DNA of 33,338 nt. It comes from AP-16 sp036395835. Its GTDB lineage: Bacteria > Pseudomonadota > Alphaproteobacteria > Rhizobiales > Xanthobacteraceae. The translations under genes and the position numbers were made by a program. Position 1 is the first letter of the stretch. Each line of letters opens with the position of its first letter. This document shows positions 7,433-17,512 of this stretch, piece by piece. The notes beneath the pieces were generated by a model, which saw nothing but the letters and a program-made list of their open reading frames with translations, was not told the origin of the DNA and made no database searches. Location of the stretch: NCBI GenBank assembly GCA_036395835.1, contig DASWCW010000138.1, positions 1 through 33,338 of the forward strand. Direction: 5' to 3'.

Positions 7433-7840
7433 CTAGATGCGAGCACGCAGCAAGCCGAAACGGTCGAGCTCGCTTGGCTCGCGAGCGTTTTCCGCGACCC
7501 GCTCGCGCATCTGGTCGCGCTCGTCCAGCAATTCGACCTTCTTGAGGTCCTCGAAAGCCTCGCCCAGCGCCGCCTTGGCATCGTCGAGCTGGGTCCTGAG
7601 TTCCTGGGCCGAACGCCGCAGATTGTCGCGGCGGGTCATTGCCGCCTTGGCGTAGGTCGGATAGGCGAAATGTCCCGGGTCGTGAATGCCGGACCGCTCC
7701 TGCTCGGTTGCGATCTCGCGGTCGAGGTCGCCGGCCATGCGCTCGAACTCGGCGATCATGGTTTCGATCTGCGCGACTTTCCGCCGCTTCTCCTCTACCT
7801 GAAATTTCTTCAGGCGAATGAGCGTCTCACGCGATTTCAT
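7433..7840 (-). CDS. fliJ: Flagellar export protein FliJ
   Basis: A 135-residue, almost wholly coiled-coil protein: MKSRETLIRLKKFQVEEKRR, then KVAQIETMIAEFERMAGDLD and later DAKAALGEAFEDLKKVELLD. Length and composition fit FliJ, the stalk/chaperone-escort component of the flagellar type III export apparatus, which works with the ATPase FliI. The ATG at 7840 sits at the start of the conserved region. It diverges from ctrA across a 487-base gap. The partner gene fliI, often next to fliJ in alphaproteobacteria, is absent on both sides here. Confidence 0.85.
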   Translation of the reverse strand: MKSRETLIRLKKFQVEEKRRKVAQIETMIAEFERMAGDLDREIATEQERSGIHDPGHFAYPTYAKAAMTRRDNLRRSAQELRTQLDDAKAALGEAFEDLKKVELLDERDQMRERVAENAREPSELDRFGLLRARI

Positions 7841-8003
7841 CGACTCATACCCCCGGAGGTCCGGTTGACGGCTCTGCATCCGGCGGCGCGCGACGGGCGC
7901 GGCGGCGAACTGCGGGGGAAGCCTAAGGGCACAACGTTAGTTTTCGGTTTCTTTGGCGGATCCGGGCAGATCGCGCTTTTCGGCGTTCCCTCTCGGCCGT
8001 TTC

Positions 8004-8018
8004 TTAACCCGACATTTA
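8004..8018. promoter_or_regulatory. Candidate CtrA box in the fliJ-ctrA gap
   Basis: TTAACCCGACATTTA is TTAA-N7-TTTA, one base from the CtrA consensus TTAA-N7-TTAA. A further TTAA follows at 8028-8031. It could serve ctrA autoregulation or the divergent fliJ gene. Confidence 0.45.
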
Positions 8019-8087
8019 CCCGCTTCGTTAAACATTGCGTTCCAATGTCTTGGGCCATCGGGGCTTCCCTCGGCAGCCGGGCCGCGC

Positions 8088-8092
8088 GAATC
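8088..8092. promoter_or_regulatory. GANTC (CcrM) site next to a TTGACC hexamer
   Basis: GAATC followed closely by TTGACC at 8095-8100, a plausible -35 element. In Caulobacter the ctrA P1 promoter carries a GANTC methylation site that ties transcription to DNA replication. A second GAATC is at 8244-8248. No strong -10 hexamer is visible downstream of the TTGACC. Confidence 0.4.
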
Positions 8093-8138
8093 GGTTGACC
8101 ACGGTTCTTAATGTGAAGCATGAGCCGGAACGTGGCGA

Positions 8139-8218
8139 AAAAACTGCTTTCCCACAGCCTTTTACGGCGGGTCATACAAATTTCCCGCGAGAATGCTTGG
8201 ACACGGGAAACAGTTTTT
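8139..8218. repeat. Long inverted repeat upstream of ctrA
   Basis: AAAAACTGCTTTCCC (8139-8153) and GGGAAACAGTTTTT (8205-8218) are inverted copies that differ by one inserted base, separated by 51 bases. The right arm ends one base before the CtrA half-site. The pair lies 110-190 bases before the ctrA start, so it could be an operator bound at both arms or an RNA structure in the leader. Confidence 0.65.
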
Positions 8219-8219
8219 G

Positions 8220-8227
8220 TTAACCAT
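8220..8227 (+). promoter_or_regulatory. CtrA half-site TTAACCAT
   Basis: TTAACCAT is identical to the eight-base CtrA half-site known from Caulobacter cell-cycle promoters. It lies 100 bases before the ctrA start codon, fitting autoregulation. Confidence 0.5.
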
Positions 8228-8327
8228 TGGCCGGTAGCGTGCCGAATCAAATCGTCCCAAGGCGTTACGAGGGGCCGCGGAAGCGGCGTGCCGACCTGAG
8301 CCCGAGGCGGCGAGGAAAGGGACTGGC

Positions 8328-9029
8328 ATGCGCGTTTTGCTGATCGAGGACGATAGCGCCACCGCGCAGTCCATCGAGCTGATGCTCAAATCCGAGAGTT
8401 TCAACGTCTATACGACGGACCTCGGCGAAGAGGGCGTCGATCTCGGCAAGCTCTACGACTACGACATCATCATGCTGGACCTGAACCTGCCGGATATGTC
8501 GGGCTACGAGGTGCTGCGCACCTTGCGCATATCCAAGGTGAAGACCCCGATCCTGATCCTGTCGGGGCTTGCCGGGATCGAGGACAAGGTCAAGGGCCTG
8601 GGATTCGGCGCCGACGATTACATGACCAAGCCGTTCCACAAGGACGAGCTCGTTGCCCGCATCCATGCCATCGTGCGCCGCTCCAAAGGCCACGCCCAAT
8701 CGGTCATTCAGACCGGCGACCTCGTGGTCAATCTCGACACCAAGACCGTGGAGGTCAACGCCCAGCGCGTGCACCTGACCGGCAAGGAGTACCAGATGCT
8801 GGAGCTCCTGAGCCTGCGCAAAGGCACGACGCTGACCAAGGAAATGTTCCTCAACCATCTGTACGGCGGCATGGACGAGCCGGAGCTGAAGATCATCGAC
8901 GTGTTCATCTGCAAGCTGCGCAAGAAGCTCGCCAACGCCTCGAGCGGCAAGAATTACATCGAGACGGTCTGGGGCCGCGGCTACGTCCTGCGCGAGCCGG
9001 CCGAGGAAGAAGCGCGAATCTCAGCCTGA
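8328..9029 (+). CDS. ctrA: Cell-cycle response regulator CtrA
   Basis: A 233-residue OmpR-type response regulator. The receiver domain begins MRVLLIEDDSATAQSIELML, with phospho-acceptor D51 in IIMLDLNLPDMSGYEV and the conserved lysine in YMTKPFHKDEL. The C-terminal winged helix includes LTGKEYQMLELLSLRKGTTL and VFICKLRKKLANASSGKNYI. It is near identical in pattern to CtrA, the essential master regulator that silences the replication origin and drives flagellar and division genes. AGGAAAGGGA precedes the ATG. The long upstream region carries CtrA-like boxes and GANTC sites. It converges with cheR across a strong hairpin at 9057-9080. Confidence 0.97.
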   Translation: MRVLLIEDDSATAQSIELMLKSESFNVYTTDLGEEGVDLGKLYDYDIIMLDLNLPDMSGYEVLRTLRISKVKTPILILSGLAGIEDKVKGLGFGADDYMTKPFHKDELVARIHAIVRRSKGHAQSVIQTGDLVVNLDTKTVEVNAQRVHLTGKEYQMLELLSLRKGTTLTKEMFLNHLYGGMDEPELKIIDVFICKLRKKLANASSGKNYIETVWGRGYVLREPAEEEARISA

Positions 9030-9056
9030 CGCCGGCGCCGGTCCGGAGCCGCCGTC

Positions 9057-9080
9057 GCGGGTTCGACGCTTCGGACCCGC
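9057..9080. terminator. Hairpin between convergent ctrA and cheR
   Basis: GCGGGTTCGA, loop CGCT, TCGGACCCGC: ten paired positions including one G-T. It lies 27 bases past the ctrA stop and 50 past the cheR stop on the other strand, so it could end both transcripts. No T-tract follows on either strand. Confidence 0.5.
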
Positions 9081-9130
9081 AGGAGCGCGGCGCTCGTTTC
9101 CGATAGCGAACCCAATCGCAGTCCGACCGC

Positions 9131-10009
9131 TCAGCGGGCGCGGGCGAACGTGACGACCCGCTGCGGTTTGCGGCCGATCGCAACGCCGGCCGTTCGCCGT
9201 GCGATCGGGGTTTGGACATAGAGGCCGCGCTGGTCCGATTTTGGCTCGAATGCGTCGGTAAGCCCGACCACCGTCTCGGCGGCGCCGAGCACCAGATAGC
9301 CATCGGCCCGGGTCACCCGCGCGATATTCTGCAGCAGCTTACTTTTGGTGTCCTGATCGAAATAGATCAGGACATTGCGGCAGAATACGACGTCGAACGC
9401 GCCCAGATGCGTGAACTCCTCCAGCAGGTTCAGCGTCCGGAACTGCACCATGGCGCGGATCTCGGGCGCGATCTGCCACAGGTCGCCGACTCGCGAAAAA
9501 TATTTGACCAGCAGCGCGATCGGCAATCCGCGCTGCACCTCGAATTGGCTGTAGATGCCCGCCCTGGCCTTCTCCAGCACTTCGGTGGAAATATCCGTGG
9601 CGAGGATCTCGATGCGCCAGCCGGCGAGTTTCGCCTGCATCTGGCGCAGGCACATCGCCAGCGAGTACGGCTCCTGGCCGGTGGACGCCGCCGCGCACCA
9701 GATCCGAATCCGGCGATTCCTGCGCACGGCGAGAAGCGCCGGCATCATGACGTCGCGAAATTGCTCGAACGGGACCTTGTCGCGGAAAAACAACGATTCG
9801 TTGGTGGTCATCGCCTCGACGACTTCGGCGATGAGCGGCTCGGCTCGACTCCTGAGCTTCTGCACCAGCGCTGCAAGTCCGGTGAGGCCCGCCCTGCGGG
9901 CCACCGGGAACAATCGGCTTTCCACCAGATACTGCTTGCCGGCGGAGAGCACGAGCCCGGAGCGCTCCTTGAGCATGGCGCGGAGGAAGTCGTAATCGGC
10001 CGGAGTCAC
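9131..10009 (-). CDS. cheR: Chemotaxis protein methyltransferase CheR
   Basis: CheR transfers methyl groups from S-adenosylmethionine to glutamates of chemoreceptors. The 292-residue product has the N-terminal helical domain (TPADYDFLRAMLKERSGLVL), a VVEAMTTNESLFFRD segment, the methyltransferase core IRIWCAAASTGQEPYSLAMC, IEILATDISTEVLEKARAG, and FDVVFCRNVLIYFD. The start is the GTG at 10009, whose bases overlap the TGA of cheB (GTGA), giving translational coupling. The frame is open well upstream, but that part is antisense-like sequence inside cheB. The short basic tail after residue 270 is less conserved. Confidence 0.93.
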   Translation of the reverse strand: MTPADYDFLRAMLKERSGLVLSAGKQYLVESRLFPVARRAGLTGLAALVQKLRSRAEPLIAEVVEAMTTNESLFFRDKVPFEQFRDVMMPALLAVRRNRRIRIWCAAASTGQEPYSLAMCLRQMQAKLAGWRIEILATDISTEVLEKARAGIYSQFEVQRGLPIALLVKYFSRVGDLWQIAPEIRAMVQFRTLNLLEEFTHLGAFDVVFCRNVLIYFDQDTKSKLLQNIARVTRADGYLVLGAAETVVGLTDAFEPKSDQRGLYVQTPIARRTAGVAIGRKPQRVVTFARAR

Positions 10010-11157
10010 GACCTCGCCTCCGTGCACAATTCCACGAGCTTCGGCGCGATCCGGTCGAGCGGCAGCACCGCGGAGCACAGGCCCGCACGCGCCACCGCCC
10101 CCGGCATGCCCCAAACCACGCTGCTGGTTTCGTCTTGCGCAACGACGCTGCCGCACGCCGCCACGATCGCCGCCGCACCCTGGGCACCGTCCACACCCAT
10201 GCCGGTGAGGACCAACGCCAGCACCGCACCGCCCCAGACCTTCGCCGCCGAGGCGAACAGCGGATCGACTGCGGGCCGGCAGAAATTGACGGGAGGCCCG
10301 TCGTCGAGGGCGACGACCGGCAGCCGATCGCAGCGCTTGACCTGCATGTGCCGTCCGCCGGGCGCGAGATAGATCGTTCCCGGTCGAACCGGCTCGCCGT
10401 CGCTCGGCTCGTGCGCCGGCCGGCCGCTCGCCCGCGCGAGATGCTCGGCCATGATCGTAGTGAACATGGGCGGCATGTGCTGCGTGATCAGCACCGGAAC
10501 GCGGTCGCACACGGCGGCGAGTTGCGGGACCAAGGCTCGCAGCGCCTGCGGGCCTCCGGTCGAGGCGCCGACCAGGAGCACGCGCGGGGGAATGATGGAG
10601 AACCGACGCAGCGCGATCGGCTGCGCTGCGGCAGGCAGCGGACGCAATCCTGGACGGGGGACCGCAGTCGGGGGCGGGACCCAGGCCTCGCCGCGGCGCC
10701 GCCTGCGGCGGCCGCCGAGCTCCACGATCTTTTCGATCAGCTCGCGTCGGAACGCGATCGAAGTAGTGATGCCGCGGTTGGTCTCCGGCTTGGGAACATA
10801 ATCGGTTGCGCCCAGCGCGAGCGCCTTCAAGCTGATTTCGGCGTTCCGGCGCGTCAGTGTCGAGGCCATGATGACCACGAGATCGCGCCTCTTCTCGAGC
10901 AGCAGCGGGAGAGCGGAGATGCCGTCGAGCTCCGGCATATCGATGTCGAGCACGACGACGTCCGGGTCGGCGCGCTCCAGCTGATCGACCGCCTGCCGGC
11001 CGGTGCACAGCGAAGCGACGACACTCAGCCCGGTTTGCTCGGCGATCCAGCGCGAGAGCAGGCCGCGGACCACGACGGCGTCGTCGACGATCATGACGCG
11101 GAGCGGAGCCCCGTCCGTCGCCGGCAATGCTGGCGCGGGATGAAACGCGAGACTCAT
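10006..11157 (-). CDS. cheB: Chemotaxis glutamate methylesterase CheB
   Basis: CheB removes methyl groups from chemoreceptors after phosphorylation by CheA and can deamidate receptor glutamines. The 383-residue protein has a receiver domain with D71 as phospho-acceptor in VVVLDIDMPELDG, a proline/arginine-rich linker at about 145-190, and a methylesterase domain with S199 in GASTGGPQALRAL, H227 in TQHMPPMFT and D323 in LTGMGVDGAQG. All catalytic residues are present. The linker contains a run of basic residues (RRRRRR) not expected in the enterobacterial enzyme. It overlaps cheR and lies 37 bases after cheY. Confidence 0.95.
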   Translation of the reverse strand: MSLAFHPAPALPATDGAPLRVMIVDDAVVVRGLLSRWIAEQTGLSVVASLCTGRQAVDQLERADPDVVVLDIDMPELDGISALPLLLEKRRDLVVIMASTLTRRNAEISLKALALGATDYVPKPETNRGITTSIAFRRELIEKIVELGGRRRRRRGEAWVPPPTAVPRPGLRPLPAAAQPIALRRFSIIPPRVLLVGASTGGPQALRALVPQLAAVCDRVPVLITQHMPPMFTTIMAEHLARASGRPAHEPSDGEPVRPGTIYLAPGGRHMQVKRCDRLPVVALDDGPPVNFCRPAVDPLFASAAKVWGGAVLALVLTGMGVDGAQGAAAIVAACGSVVAQDETSSVVWGMPGAVARAGLCSAVLPLDRIAPKLVELCTEARS

Positions 11158-11194
11158 CGAACCGGTACTCGGGACACTGCTACGCCGGCTGAAT

Positions 11195-11560
11195 TCAAAT
11201 CAGTCCGACTTCCTGGAATTTCGCCTCGACGATCTCTTTGTCGAACGGTTTCATGATGTACTCGTTGGCGCCGGCATGAAGCGCCCGGGCGATGTGAACG
11301 ACGTCGTTCTCCGTGGTGCAGAACACCACCTTCGGCCGGTCGCCGCCGGGCAGGCGGCGCAGCGCCTTGAGGAACTCGTAGCCGTCCATGACCGGCATGT
11401 TCCAGTCGAGCAGCACGGCATCGGGCAGCTCGCGCTCGCAATGCTGGAGCGCCTGGCGGCCGTCCCCCGCCTCGGTGATTTGAAATGCCAGCCCCTCCAG
11501 GATGCGGCGGGCTACCTTGCGGATGACGCTCGAATCATCGACTACCAGACAGGTCTTCAT
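11195..11560 (-). CDS. cheY: Chemotaxis response regulator CheY
   Basis: A single-domain receiver of 121 residues, MKTCLVVDDSSVIRKVARRI, with phospho-acceptor D52 in AVLLDWNMPVMDG, a switch threonine in VVFCTTEND and the conserved K104 in YIMKPFDKEI. Phosphorylated CheY binds the flagellar motor switch. The DWNMP wording after the phospho-site is usual for alphaproteobacterial CheY of this cluster. The start at 11560 has GGA a short distance upstream; the open frame beyond it runs antisense-like through the spacer and cheW. It sits between cheW (58-base gap) and cheB (34 bases) in one transcription unit. Confidence 0.93.
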   Translation of the reverse strand: MKTCLVVDDSSVIRKVARRILEGLAFQITEAGDGRQALQHCERELPDAVLLDWNMPVMDGYEFLKALRRLPGGDRPKVVFCTTENDVVHIARALHAGANEYIMKPFDKEIVEAKFQEVGLI

Positions 11561-11618
11561 GACGGTTCCATTTCGTTGGTTGCGTTCCGTTGGGTGTTGT
11601 CCGTGCCGGCCTACGGGC

Positions 11619-12089
11619 TCATGCTGCGATCGGCTCGGCCGCCGAGCCGAGCACCCGCTCGACATCGAGCACGACCATGAGCTGCGCCTCGAGCCGGTGC
11701 ACGCCGACCGAGACCCGCGCGAACTTGGCGTCGAGATTGACGGGATTGGGCTCGCGTCCGGAATCGGCGAGCTTGATGACCTCGCCGACCGCATCGACGA
11801 GCAGGCCATAGGACTCTCCGCGCCATTCGATGCCGACCGCCATCGGGCGCGCGGCATCCTGGCGCCGCGGCAGGCCGAGGCGGCACCGCAGATCGACGGC
11901 GGTGACGATGCGGCCGCGCAAATTGAGAATGCCGGCGATTTCCGGCCCGGACAGCGGCACCCGCGTCAACAGCTCCGGCATGAAGACGTCCTGCACTTGA
12001 GCGATCGGCAGGCCGAACAACTGGCCGTCGACCACGACGGTCACGTATTCGGTGAGGCATTCGGCGCCGCCAGGACTGTCTCTCGTCAT
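11619..12089 (-). CDS. cheW: Chemotaxis coupling protein CheW
   Basis: A 156-residue CheW-domain protein: YVTVVVDGQLFGLPIAQVQD, VPLSGPEIAGILNLRGRIVT and YGLLVDAVGEVIKLADSGRE. CheW bridges chemoreceptors and CheA in the membrane-bound array. It starts seven bases after the cheA stop codon, and the sequence around that stop (GAGGA) acts as its ribosome-binding site, so its translation is closely tied to cheA. No chemoreceptor gene is present in the window, so the receptors must be encoded elsewhere. Confidence 0.94.
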   Translation of the reverse strand: MTRDSPGGAECLTEYVTVVVDGQLFGLPIAQVQDVFMPELLTRVPLSGPEIAGILNLRGRIVTAVDLRCRLGLPRRQDAARPMAVGIEWRGESYGLLVDAVGEVIKLADSGREPNPVNLDAKFARVSVGVHRLEAQLMVVLDVERVLGSAAEPIAA

Positions 12090-12096
12090 GCGGTCC

Positions 12097-14754
<2,658 letters not shown>

Positions 14755-14971
14755 GGAAACGCCCCTGGCCGCGAGGCAACGCGAGCCGCGTGCCCCGCGC
14801 CTGTCGCGAGCGAGGCCAGTCTGTTGGGAAACGGTTTAAGATTGGTTGCCCCGTTGCCGAAGAGATGCGGCGGGCGGCAAATTCCCGGCGCTTTCCGGCC
14901 ATCCGAACCTGCGGCAGGCGCGCACGGTAAACAATTCGTTTCCAGCCGCCGTCAGAGGAGGAGCCCTGCCC

Positions 14972-15604
14972 TCAGCCCGCGGTGATCACGATCCTGTCGC
15001 CGTCCGGCACCAGCACCACCGACAGGCCGCAGCTGCGCGCAAGCAAGCCGGTATAGAACGGCTGGATCGCGTGCGCATCGATCGCGGCCGATCCGGCCTC
15101 CCCGGAAACGAGCCCGGGAATCGCCTGCGGAATGCGGGCGTTGAGGCCGGCGGCCGTGACCCGAAAACCTTCGACCTCGCCATCCCCGATCGCATCGACC
15201 GTCAGGGTTCCGCCCCGCGGAATCGTCTGCCCGGCGAGAATCAGCAGGTTGAGCAGAAGCTTGACGCGGTTCTTCGGCGAGAGCACCCGCGGCAGATTCC
15301 ACGCGATCCTGGTCTTATCGTCCTCGAGCAGCCCGCGCGCCACTTCTTCGGCATTGCCGAGATCGATGGCCGCGCCGGCCGAGCCGGCGGCACCGAACGC
15401 AAGCCGGCAGAATTGCAGGCGCGCCGAGGCCTGCCGCGCGCTCTTCTTGATCAGGTCGAGCGCGAAGATCTTGGTCTCCGGGTCATTGTCGTCCTCGAGC
15501 ACTTCCAGCCCATTGACGACCGCCCCGACCGGGCTGATCAGGTCGTGGCACACCCTCGAGCAGAGCAGGGCGGCAAGATCGAGCATTTCGAGGGAGCCGT
15601 GCAT
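14972..15604 (-). CDS. chpT: Histidine phosphotransferase ChpT
   Basis: ChpT carries phosphate from the hybrid kinase CckA to CtrA and CpdR, so it decides CtrA activity. The 210-residue protein begins MHGSLEMLDLAALLCSRVCH, with phospho-histidine H20 followed by DLISPVGAVVNGLEVL, the dimerising helix pair. The C-terminal part (LSPKNRVKLLLNLLILAGQT, PRGGTLTVDAIGD) is a degenerate ATPase-like fold without kinase motifs, as known for ChpT. GGAG lies seven bases before the ATG. It diverges from cysQ and precedes cheA on the same strand. In this group ChpT is often near che genes. Confidence 0.88.
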   Translation of the reverse strand: MHGSLEMLDLAALLCSRVCHDLISPVGAVVNGLEVLEDDNDPETKIFALDLIKKSARQASARLQFCRLAFGAAGSAGAAIDLGNAEEVARGLLEDDKTRIAWNLPRVLSPKNRVKLLLNLLILAGQTIPRGGTLTVDAIGDGEVEGFRVTAAGLNARIPQAIPGLVSGEAGSAAIDAHAIQPFYTGLLARSCGLSVVLVPDGDRIVITAG

Positions 15605-15706
15605 TGCGGGTCTCCGGTTGCATGCGACCAGCGGCCTGGGCGCGGCCGGCGCGACTCAGCCGTCGCGCGCGACCGCGGGTGTGATACAACGCACTCGCGC
15701 GGCCTG

Positions 15707-15721
15707 CCAGGGCGACCCTGG
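15707..15721. repeat. Small palindrome in the chpT-cysQ gap
   Basis: CCAGGG, CGA, CCCTGG, in the 199-base divergent gap. Such a short perfect dyad could be an operator, but no regulator is suggested and chance is possible. Confidence 0.3.
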
Positions 15722-15803
15722 TTTCCCCACATTCTCGTGCACTTGGACCCCTGCTGCACATGCCGAAGCCGCCGCCGTTTCGGCTTCCTGGAGCGCAGCC
15801 AAC

Positions 15804-16676
15804 GTGACTGCCGATCTCAGCTTCGACCGGGACCTCGCGTCGTTTGCGGGACGGCTCGACGATCTCACCGCCGTCGTCGGCAAAGCGGCGGCGGCAATCG
15901 TCGCAGTCGATCCGGCGACCGCGCCGCGCCGGCAAAAATCCGATCGTTCCTTCGTAACCTCCGCCGATGAAGCCGCGCAGACGGTCGTCTTGCAGGGCTT
16001 GTCGGAACTCTTTCCCGGGTTGCCGACGATCTGCGAGGAGGCAACCGGGTTGCCTCTGCCGCCAGCGCTTGGACGAACCTTCGCCCTGGTCGATCCCCTC
16101 GACGGCACCCGGGAGTTCCTGGACGGACGGCCCGAGTTCACGGTCAATCTGGCGATCGTATCCGCGGGCGTGCCGGTCCTGGGCATCATTGCCGCGCCCG
16201 CGCTCGGCAGCGTGTGGCGCGGGTTCGTCGGGATGGGCGCAGAGCGGCTGCGCTTCGATCCGGCGCGGCCGAGCGGATTCGATGCGGCCATCGCGATCCG
16301 CACGCGTCCGCAAATCCCGGGGCGAATCCGGGTTGCGGTGAGCCGTTCGCACCTCGATGCCGGTACCGCGGCGCTGCTCGCGCGGCTGCCGGTCGCCGAG
16401 ACGATCCCCTGCGGGTCGTCGCTGAAATTCTGCCGGATCGCCGAGGGGGGCGCCGACCTCTACCCGCGGCTCGCGCCGACTTCCGAATGGGATATTGCGG
16501 CCGGCGACGCACTGCTTGCTGCGGCGGGCGGCGTGGTGAAGAAGCCCGACGGTACGGCGCTCTGCTACGGACAGGTGGCGGAGGGGTTCCGGGTGCCCGC
16601 GTTCCTGGCCTTCGGCGATCGCGCCGCGGTGCGCCAGACCATCCGGGACGCCACCGGCCAAGAGCGCACGCCTTGA
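15804..16676 (+). CDS. cysQ: 3'(2'),5'-bisphosphate nucleotidase CysQ
   Basis: An inositol-monophosphatase-fold enzyme of 290 residues that hydrolyses 3'-phosphoadenosine 5'-phosphate to AMP, clearing the by-product of sulfate assimilation. Metal-binding motifs are visible: EE at 78-79 (PTICEEATG), DPLDGTREFLDG at 97-108, and SEWDIAAGDALL near 228-239. GSSLKFCRIAEGGADLYPRL is the family's substrate segment. The start is the GTG at 15804 with GGAG upstream, where similarity begins; the frame is open much further upstream through non-conserved sequence overlapping chpT. cysG, another sulfur-pathway gene, lies 2.5 kb downstream. Confidence 0.9.
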   Translation: MTADLSFDRDLASFAGRLDDLTAVVGKAAAAIVAVDPATAPRRQKSDRSFVTSADEAAQTVVLQGLSELFPGLPTICEEATGLPLPPALGRTFALVDPLDGTREFLDGRPEFTVNLAIVSAGVPVLGIIAAPALGSVWRGFVGMGAERLRFDPARPSGFDAAIAIRTRPQIPGRIRVAVSRSHLDAGTAALLARLPVAETIPCGSSLKFCRIAEGGADLYPRLAPTSEWDIAAGDALLAAAGGVVKKPDGTALCYGQVAEGFRVPAFLAFGDRAAVRQTIRDATGQERTP

Positions 16677-16835
16677 ACCGGCCCGAGGGCTGCCGGCGGG
16701 CAGTCCGAATAGAGTATCCGACTTTCACCGCAGCCGTGCTGACGCCATAGTTGTGGACAACGAATGGCTGATTCGCATCCCGCCCCCTCCGGTTCTTCCG
16801 GTGCGATGCGGGTTCGTCAAGCCGATGGAGCATTC

Positions 16836-17417
16836 ATGCGCGCTCTCCTTCGCATCCTTTGCCTCGCCCTCCTCGCCTATGGGTTCGGGGCCGCGCCTGC
16901 AGCCGCTCAGGCCGCGCCTCCACCCGCCGATTCCTCCCGGTTTTCGCCCGGCGAGCTGGTAGACGTGGGTCACAGGTTCTTCGGCGGGGTCTCGCGCGGC
17001 CTTGCCCAGATCGTCGAGCGGGCGGTGAGCCAATGGGGCCTCCCCAACGGCTACGTCCTCGGCCAGGAGGCCGGTGGAGCTTTCATCGGCGGACTGCGTT
17101 ACGGCGAAGGCACGCTTTACACCAAGAATGCCGGCGATCTGCGGGTGTATTGGCAGGGTCCCACGCTCGGTTGGGACGTCGGCGGGGAAGGCGCCCGCAC
17201 CATGATGCTGGTCTATAATCTGCCGGCGACGCAGGCGGTTTATCAGCGCTTCGGAGGTCTCGACGGTTCGGCGTATTTCGTGGGCGGGCTGGGAATGACG
17301 GTATTGACCGCGAACAGCATCGTGGTGATTCCGATCCGCTCCGGCGTCGGCGTGCGGCTCGGCGCCAATGTCGGGTACCTCAAGTTCACGCCGCAGGCGA
17401 CCTGGAATCCGTTCTGA
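16836..17417 (+). CDS. eipA: EipA-like envelope protein (DUF1134)
   Basis: A 193-residue secreted protein with a signal peptide (MRALLRILCLALLAYGFGAA, cut near AAAQA). The mature part has GHRFFGGVSRGLAQIVERAV, GYVLGQEAGGAFIGGLRYGE and GPTLGWDVGGEGARTMMLVY, the DUF1134 pattern. In Brucella, EipA is a small beta-barrel periplasmic protein needed for envelope integrity and is controlled by CtrA. A GGAG box precedes the ATG at 16836. No CtrA box was found in the short upstream gap, but a GANTC site is at 16770-16774. Its co-location with ctrA, sciP and chpT fits that known link. Confidence 0.87.
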   Translation: MRALLRILCLALLAYGFGAAPAAAQAAPPPADSSRFSPGELVDVGHRFFGGVSRGLAQIVERAVSQWGLPNGYVLGQEAGGAFIGGLRYGEGTLYTKNAGDLRVYWQGPTLGWDVGGEGARTMMLVYNLPATQAVYQRFGGLDGSAYFVGGLGMTVLTANSIVVIPIRSGVGVRLGANVGYLKFTPQATWNPF

Positions 17418-17512
17418 TCGGCTCGGTAAAGGTGGGCATGAGACTGGAACCGGATCGAAGCGCGTGGCATGTTGCCGCGCGAGCGTGGCGTTCGCGGTCG
17501 GAGGCGTAATTC

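Noticed and set aside
10010..11008. An N-terminal extension of CheR in the same frame
   Set aside because: The extension overlaps cheB in another frame and is Arg/Ala-rich; CheR similarity begins at the GTG at 10009.
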